A program made the translations under genes and the position numbers. The notes under the pieces were generated by a model. It was not told where the DNA came from. It was given only the letters and a program-made list of their open reading frames with translations, and made no database searches. From assembly GCA_022825925.1 (NCBI GenBank), contig JAJDVW010000016.1, forward strand, positions 124,001-188,000: a DNA stretch of 64,000 nucleotides. The letters run 5' to 3'. Each line of letters opens with the position of its first letter. Position 1 is the stretch's first letter. Shown here one piece after another: positions 57,991-64,000 of the stretch. The DNA comes from Pseudomonadales bacterium (GTDB lineage: Bacteria > Pseudomonadota > Gammaproteobacteria > Pseudomonadales > Azotimanducaceae).

Positions 57991-60210
57991 CTAAGGCGTG
58001 CCAGGCGGCATGGGTAGTTGGTCCTCGTCTGGCTCAAGCAACTCCCAGAACGCCGCGAGGACCGGGATCGCGTCGACCTGCCGTCGCAGCCGCTCCTGTT
58101 CGGCAGATCGTAAGAACACCTTCCGTGTCGCGAGAGCGTAGACGAACTCCAGAGCAGCGTCGCCAACCGCATGGCCGTGACTCGAAAGAACCGACCCGCA
58201 GGCTGAGGCGAATTGCCGGCTGAGGTCATCGCTCGCGGAGTAGTCGAGTTCGGAGCGCTGTGTCGAACGGAGTAGAGACGCCTGCAGAACACCGTCGCTG
58301 TATCGCGCGAACATGCTCGGATCGAGGACGGATCGTACGAACGGGTTGTCGTCGAAACCGGGGTGGGTGGGCGGGCGGCCTTGCGCGGTCCAGCGATCGG
58401 TTTCCCGCGCCTTTTGTAGAGCTGCGGACACCATGGCGTGGACGGTGATTTGCGAGACGTTTGCGTCTGGGGTGTCCGGAAAGAAGATTGAGCCCTGTCG
58501 GAGGGCGACGCTCTTCCCGTCGGTGCGTGGCAGGAAGAGGCCATCGCCGGGGATGGAGGGCTGGGTATTGCGCCCGATTAGCGCTTCCGCGAGTACATCC
58601 CCGAAAACGGGCCGGCGGGACTCGATTGCTTGGTCGCTCAACGTGGCGCCCTGAGGAGCAAGCGACTCGTGCAGCGCGTCGGCGCCGATCGGCAGGACGA
58701 GGTACTCCGACCACCCATAGCGGGGCCCTGACGGTTGCGTCCGGAGGTCGGCCTTGAGGCGGGCGTGCTCACTCCTAGAGGCGGGGAACGCGTAGCCGAC
58801 GACGTAATGCCGGTGAACGGGATCCAGTCGGCGCAGCGCAACATTGGTCTCGCGAAGGCGCTCCAAACCTGGATCCTGATGGGCCACGACAGCCACGGAG
58901 CCGTGGGAAGAGGCTGAGCCAAGCGTCGAGTCATCGAGTTCGGATAGAGAAATGACATCGACGTGGCGCGGCAGTGCTTCGCGTAGCCATTCGACGAGTC
59001 GGGCTGACATGGGATCGCCGATGTGGACCAGCATGCACACGGAGGCGGGTAGCTCGTGCACAAGGCGCTCGGAAACCCACGCGCGCATAGGTGAACACTC
59101 CGCGTCGGCGGGGTCGGGGGACACCGAGAACGTCGAATAGCCCACGCCGTAAGCGGGTTGGTGGAATTTGAGGGCGTCTCGATAGAACGGCTTGTGCAGT
59201 TCCCGAGCTCCATCGGGGTTGACGTGCTCGCGGGTGATGGCGACGGGCTTTGGTGGACCCTGCGCGACAAGGAACTCCTCCGTGGCGATTTCGATGAGCG
59301 CATTCCGCTGTCCCGCTGGTGAGCGTGGACGAGGGGGTTGGTCGCGCTCTCTGAAGTAGATGCAGGAGTGTCGAAAGTGACTGCCTGGCGGTCCTACACC
59401 GAGTAGATGCACGATGCGGCTGGGGTCCGCCTGCTTCTCACGAACTAGCTTGTGCGACAGTCCGCCCGAGGTGGATGCAGAGATCAGGACCAGATAGTTG
59501 GGCTCATTCGGGATCCTGAACTCACGGCTGACTTCGTAAGAGTGGAAGTTCTGAATGGCGAGAGCGGGCAGCGCGGCGCCGGACCGCCGAAAGTGGTCGA
59601 TGAGGGACTGTAAGCCCATGGCGAACGAGAGGATTGTAAAGCTGTCGATGTAGATCAGGCCGCACGCGGTCGGTAGCCTCCGTAAGAGCATGTGACCGAA
59701 GACCGCGAGACTGCCAGGGTCTCGAAGCATGTTCCCCGCTCGCACGAACACATCCTCCTCGCGGTCGGACAGTTTGCGGAAGGCATAGCCGTGCGGCGCG
59801 TGGAGGACAGTCTTGGTGTCGTCGAAGATCCGGGCGATGGCGTGGTTGCCCAGCCGTTCAAGAAGGCTGTCATCGATGTCCCAACGCTCGGAGGCCTTGA
59901 GCTCCAAGACTCCCGCGAGGATCAGGCGACCGTTCTCGTCGTAGGGAGCAATAGCGACGTGGGATGCGGACGCGAGACGCCCGTCAAACTCGCGCCGTTT
60001 GTCGTCGAAGGACTGTTTGATCTGCTCTTCGACGCCAGAGGGGCAGATGAACAGGAGGCGAGAAGGTGGGACGCGCCGGTTGTAGGCCTCGATGAGGTCG
60101 GCCAGCCCTATCGACGCCAGGCGGGCGTCGCTGTCCTCGGGGCCGGCATAGACGACCTGTAGGGGTGTCGGGGTCCCATCAAGGGGTATCAGGATTTCGA
60201 AGGCGTGCAT
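57991..60210 (-). CDS. 739-residue protein of unknown family, partner of the GHKL ATPase
   Basis: From the ATG at 60210, 17 bases after the stop of the GHKL ATPase gene, in the same orientation. The open frame continues upstream, but only as antisense of the ATPase gene. Visible stretches: an N-terminal alpha/beta domain (AFEILIPLDGTPTPLQVVYA, SRLLFICPSGVEEQI), a region around residue 280 with NYLVLISASTSGGLSHKLV that loosely recalls a phosphoribosyltransferase loop, CSPMRAWVSERLVHELPASV and a C-terminal helical part. No known catalytic motif is certain. Position and pairing suggest a two-component cytosolic system, perhaps a defence system. Confidence 0.75.
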   Translation of the reverse strand: MHAFEILIPLDGTPTPLQVVYAGPEDSDARLASIGLADLIEAYNRRVPPSRLLFICPSGVEEQIKQSFDDKRREFDGRLASASHVAIAPYDENGRLILAGVLELKASERWDIDDSLLERLGNHAIARIFDDTKTVLHAPHGYAFRKLSDREEDVFVRAGNMLRDPGSLAVFGHMLLRRLPTACGLIYIDSFTILSFAMGLQSLIDHFRRSGAALPALAIQNFHSYEVSREFRIPNEPNYLVLISASTSGGLSHKLVREKQADPSRIVHLLGVGPPGSHFRHSCIYFRERDQPPRPRSPAGQRNALIEIATEEFLVAQGPPKPVAITREHVNPDGARELHKPFYRDALKFHQPAYGVGYSTFSVSPDPADAECSPMRAWVSERLVHELPASVCMLVHIGDPMSARLVEWLREALPRHVDVISLSELDDSTLGSASSHGSVAVVAHQDPGLERLRETNVALRRLDPVHRHYVVGYAFPASRSEHARLKADLRTQPSGPRYGWSEYLVLPIGADALHESLAPQGATLSDQAIESRRPVFGDVLAEALIGRNTQPSIPGDGLFLPRTDGKSVALRQGSIFFPDTPDANVSQITVHAMVSAALQKARETDRWTAQGRPPTHPGFDDNPFVRSVLDPSMFARYSDGVLQASLLRSTQRSELDYSASDDLSRQFASACGSVLSSHGHAVGDAALEFVYALATRKVFLRSAEQERLRRQVDAIPVLAAFWELLEPDEDQLPMPPGTP

Positions 60211-60227
60211 GGCGGCAGCTAGCTTAG

Positions 60228-61418
60228 CTATGGTTCGAGGGGAACTGCCATTGTCACGACCGTGCCAGTGACCTGGGCGAGACCGTCCGCAACGTGGGGC
60301 GTTGGGTCGGAGCCCGAAGCACCAGACAAAGGGGAGAAGAAAGCCTCCGCGGAGGAGGTACGGATACGCAGGAATCCGCCGAGCGAGCCAAGGTGGAAGA
60401 GTATGCGACCGAGACCCAAGCCGGAGTTTGGGCCGCGTTTGCTCGTGACGTGGTCGCGGAAGCACTGAGCGACAGGGCTGGCATTTTCGGCGTCGGAATG
60501 GAGGTGGGGAGCGATGGTGGCATTGAAGCCGGGTCCGGTGTCGAGGATCGAGAGTTCAAGAATGTGGACGAGACGGCGTCTGCCGCGGGAGATACGGGCG
60601 CGCAGACCCGCGAAGTATGAGTCGAGATGCGGGTGCTCCGCAGAGACGAGCAAGGGAGGGAAGAGTTCATCCAAGGTAGCGGTGCGTGCCGCAATCAGGA
60701 TGCATCTCACGCCCCTCGGTGGAATGTTGCCACGGAGGTCCAGATAGGCATGCTCGGCAGTGTTTCGGAAGGTCTCGTGCAGGAGCGTGCCGAGAGGGTG
60801 GCTGCGCTTGTCCAACAGTGGCGTAATGCGCGCCAGATCCGCACGGGGCAAATGCTGGGCTCGAAGAACGTTGAGTATGAGGGCATTCATTTCTCGCGGA
60901 GAGACAATCAGCTTGCCATGACGCTGCGGATCCATGAGGTCTGAGCGGGTTGGTTCGTGGTGGTAGGCAGCGGAGTGAAACTGGCGGTCGGCGCGGTTGA
61001 GGAAGATCAGCTCGGTTAGCGGTCCCTTGGCGACGCTGGCGAACTGACGATCGCTCATCGCCCGGATTCGGGGAGCCGCAGCCTCAAGGAGCGGACGCCG
61101 CAGGTTCGTCCGGCCGTCATTCGCGGTGATCCGGCTCGCGTGGTAGGCGGCCGCCAGACCATGTACACGCGAGGCGAAGCGCTCGATTTGGTCGTGATCG
61201 CCGGCAGCAAGCGTCGTTCGGATTCGGGGCTCGGCGCAGGCGTTGGCCCACGTCGCGATGAACTGAGCAAAGGAAACTGAACGGCCGAGGGCACCCGCGT
61301 GACTAATGCTCCGTGGCAGCCGGAGCACGAGGTCGCCGCGGTGAACCACCTGCATATGTCGCTCGTACTCCGCTATACCGTCGCGTTGGCGCACGGTGAG
61401 CGTCTGGACCTTGGTCAT
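60228..61418 (-). CDS. GHKL (HSP90-like) ATPase-domain protein
   Basis: 396 residues from the ATG at 61418 with GAAGGGAAC upstream. The C-terminal half carries the Bergerat-fold motifs: N box LLHETFRNTAEHAYLDL, G1 box LSILDTGPGFN and G2 region TSKRGPNSGLGLGRILFHLG. The N-terminal 190 residues are helical and of unknown type. There is no histidine phospho-acceptor dimerisation domain or sensor, so this is not an ordinary sensor kinase; it is closer to stand-alone GHKL ATPases found in defence loci. It is the first gene of a two-gene operon with the 739-residue protein. Confidence 0.82.
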   Translation of the reverse strand: MTKVQTLTVRQRDGIAEYERHMQVVHRGDLVLRLPRSISHAGALGRSVSFAQFIATWANACAEPRIRTTLAAGDHDQIERFASRVHGLAAAYHASRITANDGRTNLRRPLLEAAAPRIRAMSDRQFASVAKGPLTELIFLNRADRQFHSAAYHHEPTRSDLMDPQRHGKLIVSPREMNALILNVLRAQHLPRADLARITPLLDKRSHPLGTLLHETFRNTAEHAYLDLRGNIPPRGVRCILIAARTATLDELFPPLLVSAEHPHLDSYFAGLRARISRGRRRLVHILELSILDTGPGFNATIAPHLHSDAENASPVAQCFRDHVTSKRGPNSGLGLGRILFHLGSLGGFLRIRTSSAEAFFSPLSGASGSDPTPHVADGLAQVTGTVVTMAVPLEP

Positions 61419-61619
61419 GTTCCCTTCTGTTAGGTCAAATCGCGGTGGCTCGCCGGACAGAAGACCTATGCTTGCTGGAGCCCGCCATTGACGCAAGTAT
61501 GGTTCGGATGCATGGCGAACGAAAGCGATGCAGCAGGTCCTTGGCCCAGAGTTGTGAGCCCTACCATTGGAACGGCAGGGTCACATGGAGACCGCCCAAT
61601 GCATTGATGGAGACCGGCC

Positions 61620-61871
61620 ATGCCGACGAAAGAGACTAACCCGATCATCGCCGAAGTCTGGGCGGTCCGCGACGGATTCGCCGCACGCGCTGACTACGAT
61701 GTCGGCGGGATCTTCCGGCGCATCCACGAGACGCAGGACGAGTCCGGGCGGGAGTACGTCAGCTACCCCGCTCGGCGGATCGAGAGGGCTCCGATGAGTC
61801 ACTGGCCGTCTGAGCGGCGCGACCCGTTGGCGCACGGGCGCCCAGCAACTTGGTCATGGTGGCGTGGTTGA
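61620..61871 (+). CDS. Short conserved-looking hypothetical protein, end possibly altered
   Basis: The ATG at 61620 has GGAG upstream. The first 55 residues (TNPIIAEVWAVRDGFAARAD, YDVGGIFRRIHETQDESG, VSYPARRIE) match a kind of short protein often seen beside toxin-antitoxin genes, which I cannot name. From about 61790 the frame runs antisense through an integrase remnant, so the last 25 residues are probably not original. Confidence 0.5.
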   Translation: MPTKETNPIIAEVWAVRDGFAARADYDVGGIFRRIHETQDESGREYVSYPARRIERAPMSHWPSERRDPLAHGRPATWSWWRG

Positions 61872-62150
61872 GTACCCGTCCGGTGGGCGACGGGAACAGT
61901 AATCCGCTGCCGTCGAAGAGCGCCGCGGCCTCGTCGGCACCTCGAGAGCCCGGGGCGAGAGCGGCACGCGGTGCTCCTGGTTCGCTTTCATGCGCTCGCC
62001 GGGGACTGTCCACACCGCCTCGGCGCGGTCGACCTCCTCCCACCGGGCGTTGCGCACCTCGCCGGAGCGGCTCGCGGTGAGCACCAAGAAAGCGCGTCCG
62101 TCTTGAGACGCCGAGCGGGAAGGTGGCGGAGGAAGCGTTGAAGGAGCTGT
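61790..62150 (-). pseudogene. Tyrosine recombinase (integrase) remnant
   Basis: Minus-strand pieces of an integrase catalytic domain: FLVLTASRSGEVRNARWEEV (the R of the active site), VWTVPGERMKANQEHRVPLS, then a shift to LLFPSPTGRVLNHATMTKLL. The C-terminal HxxR...Y region is missing. It may be the trace of the element that brought the preceding accessory genes. Confidence 0.75.
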
Positions 62151-62221
62151 ATGGCGGCAGATTCTGAGGGACGCCCGGGCGGCGTGCGTCTTGTCGGGCA
62201 TCGATCGTGACGGAGTTCCGC

Positions 62222-64000
62222 GTGACCCGCCTGACACCGCTGCTGCTGTGCCTTCTCGCCAACCTCGCCTGGGCGGCCGACCCTGACCTGTCACCGCGAA
62301 GCTGGCCCGAGGGAGAGCTCGCGCGATACGAGAACCTGTTCGGCGCCGAGAAGCCGCTGGCGGAGTCGAAGACCGGCATGGTGGTCAGCACCACCGCCGC
62401 CGCCGCGGCCCGGGCGGGCCTCGAGGCCCTCAACCAGGGCGGCAGCGCCGTCGATGCGGTGCTGACCCACGCCCTCGCGGAGATCACCCTGGTGGCGAGT
62501 TGCTGCGTCAGCCACGCGGGCTTCATGGACCTCATGGTCTTCGAGGCGGCCACCGGCGAAGTCCATCACCTGAACGGTGGCTGGAACACGGTGCTCGGCG
62601 AGGACGACCCGCTCACGATCCCGGAGGACGGCGTGCCGAGCGGGCGCGCCTCGCTGGTGCCGGGGTTCATGGCGGGCGTGGAGGCGGCGCACGAACGCTT
62701 CGGCAAGCTGCCCTTCGCGGCGTTGTTCGGGCCCGCGATCCACTTCGCCGAGGAAGGCTTCGAGGTGCTGCCGATGCTCGGGGGCATGATCGGGATGCGC
62801 CAGGACGTCCTCTCCCGGCGGCCGGAGACGAAAGCCGTCTTCACGAAGGACGACGGAAGCTGGTATGCCGCGGGCGATCACTTCGCCCAGCCGGAACTTG
62901 CGCACACTTTGCGGCAGGTGGCGGAGCAGGGGGCGCAGTACATGTATGCCGGTCCGTGGGCCCGCAAGCTGGTCGAGGCGGTGCGGTCCGAAGGCGGCAA
63001 GATGGCCATGGAGGACCTGGAGCGCTACGAGCCGACCTGGAGCGCGGCGCTCGCATCGACCTTCCGCGGCTACGACGTGCATGCCACCGCCCAGCCGAAT
63101 CTCGGCGGCGTGAACATGATCGAGGCGCTGAACCTGGTCGAACGGGCCGACCTCGGGCCGCTCGGCCACTACACCGAGTCGCCCGAAGCGTTGTTCCACC
63201 TCACCCGCATCGCCCGCGTCATGGACATCATGGGCACCTCGCTCACCCATCACGTCACCCCGGCGGCGCTGATCGAGCGCCATGCCCCGGGAATCGCCAC
63301 GGCGCCGGAGGAACGCACGTCCAAGGCGGCGGCGGAGAACCTCTGGCAGGCCATGCAGACGGACGGGTGGGATGTCCTCAATGTCGCGGCCTACGAGTCG
63401 CGCCCGCAGACGTCGTCCAGCAACCACTCGGACGCGGTCGTGGCCGTGGACGCCGAGGGCAATGCCGCGGCGCTGCTGCACACCATCAACACGGCGCTCT
63501 GGGGCACGACCGGAATCTTCGTCGACGGCGTGGCAATCGCCGATTCGGCCAAGTACCAGCAGACCAAGATCGCCCGCGCGGGCCCGGGCAACCGCCTGCC
63601 CATCGAGACCAACCCGGTGCTGATTACCCGGGACGGCGAGCCCGTGCTCGTCTCGTCGAGTATCGGCATGGGCGTGCACGAACAGACCTACCAGGCCATC
63701 GTCAACATCCTGGAGTACGGGCTCGATCCCAAGGCCGCGGCCGAGAGCCCCCAGGTGCTTCGACCGATGAGCGGCGGTCTCGACCGGGCACTGGGCGCCG
63801 CCATCGAGAACGCCGCCGCCCAGACGGTGGAAGAGGGCGCCTTTGATGCGGGGCTGCTCGAGCGCGTGCGTGCGATGGGTCAGCCGGTGCTGGAAGTCTC
63901 CAGCGCGGAGGCCTCCGGCTGGCGGGGATACTGGGTCGGCATCCACATTGACCCCGAGACCGGCATCCGGCGTGGTGCGGTGTCGCCCTACTTCGACGGT
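62222..64000 (+). CDS. Gamma-glutamyltransferase-like Ntn hydrolase, 3' end outside window
   Basis: At least 593 residues from the GTG at 62222, which has GGAG at 7 bases; a GTG at 62207 is the alternative. A signal peptide (LLLCLLANLAWAA) directs it to the periplasm. The family core is clear: VVSTTAAAAARAGLEALNQG, GSAVDAVLTHALA, PLTIPEDGVPSGRASLVPGF and NILEYGLDPKAAAESPQVL. At the autoprocessing site, where GGT has the Thr nucleophile, the sequence reads SSNHSDAVVAVDAEGNAAAL, so the nucleophile appears to be Ser. GGT enzymes cleave gamma-glutamyl bonds, as in glutathione. The substrate here is open. Confidence 0.85.
   Translation, partial: MTRLTPLLLCLLANLAWAADPDLSPRSWPEGELARYENLFGAEKPLAESKTGMVVSTTAAAAARAGLEALNQGGSAVDAVLTHALAEITLVASCCVSHAGFMDLMVFEAATGEVHHLNGGWNTVLGEDDPLTIPEDGVPSGRASLVPGFMAGVEAAHERFGKLPFAALFGPAIHFAEEGFEVLPMLGGMIGMRQDVLSRRPETKAVFTKDDGSWYAAGDHFAQPELAHTLRQVAEQGAQYMYAGPWARKLVEAVRSEGGKMAMEDLERYEPTWSAALASTFRGYDVHATAQPNLGGVNMIEALNLVERADLGPLGHYTESPEALFHLTRIARVMDIMGTSLTHHVTPAALIERHAPGIATAPEERTSKAAAENLWQAMQTDGWDVLNVAAYESRPQTSSSNHSDAVVAVDAEGNAAALLHTINTALWGTTGIFVDGVAIADSAKYQQTKIARAGPGNRLPIETNPVLITRDGEPVLVSSSIGMGVHEQTYQAIVNILEYGLDPKAAAESPQVLRPMSGGLDRALGAAIENAAAQTVEEGAFDAGLLERVRAMGQPVLEVSSAEASGWRGYWVGIHIDPETGIRRGAVSPYFDG

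Noticed and set aside
60211-60465. N-terminal extension of the 739-residue protein to 824 residues
   Set aside because: The extra part is the antisense of the GHKL ATPase gene, and the ATG at 60210 gives a natural start 17 bases after that gene.

Overview
The window is GC-rich bacterial chromosome. A nearly complete type II secretion system (gspE-F-G-H-I-J-K, then L-M-C-like-D), two tRNA-Leu genes, an autotransporter and a secretin lipoprotein indicate a Gram-negative, most likely a gammaproteobacterium-like proteobacterium; the sequence alone does not give a species. Catabolic genes (CaiB/BaiF CoA-transferase, HyuA/HyuB hydantoinase/oxoprolinase, a gamma-glutamyltransferase-like enzyme) alternate with accessory DNA.

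Layout. 1-4.5 kb: HipA-like kinase operon, CoA-transferase, AAA_14/DUF4143 ATPase, a stray fragment of a restriction-helicase gene and a higBA pair whose toxin has lost its start. 4.5-12.9 kb: a defence block with a large type III-like restriction subunit, a PIN (VapC) gene overlapping its stop, a beta-class methyltransferase, then an AAA ATPase-DUF4276 pair. 13.0-13.6 kb: AbrB/VapC module with a frameshifted toxin. 13.8-17.6 kb: hyuAB. 17.8-21.6 kb: repeat-rich autotransporter. 21.6-24.3 kb: two tRNA-Leu genes enclosing a GT-D-like glycosyltransferase and a REP-associated tyrosine transposase (RAYT) flanked by inverted clusters of a short repeat. 24.4-43.6 kb: the T2SS cluster, with a large secreted leucine-rich-repeat/metalloprotease-like protein, its small partner and a family of membrane-anchored coiled-coil proteins embedded in it. 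43.7-47.8 kb: two tandem secreted paralogues. 47.8-57.9 kb: a decay zone of broken IS transposases, fragments of the secreted-protein families, one intact IS, a HicB-like pair, a cluster of tiny coupled genes, a degenerate tRNA-like sequence and the C-terminal remnant of a large STAND-like protein. 58.0-61.4 kb: a two-gene operon, GHKL ATPase plus a 739-residue protein of unknown family. 61.6-64.0 kb: a short hypothetical gene, an integrase remnant and the gamma-glutamyltransferase-like gene running off the end.

The strongest unexplained signal is a short DNA motif, GGGACACACGCG and its variant GGGACAGGCGCG. It clusters in opposite orientations on the two sides of the RAYT gene and recurs between and inside T2SS-region genes. 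In the 1646-codon secreted-protein gene it lies in all three reading frames, so it acts at DNA level and is not a conserved peptide. Separate GTAG-headed palindromes, the classical REP form, supply the TAG stop codons of vapC and gspG. Together these suggest an active or recently active RAYT/REP system that has seeded gene ends and inter-domain linkers.

Functional reading: the T2SS probably exports the embedded leucine-rich-repeat protein and perhaps the paralogues that share its C-terminal modules. The two ends of the window carry several known or candidate phage-defence and toxin-antitoxin modules, many partly decayed.
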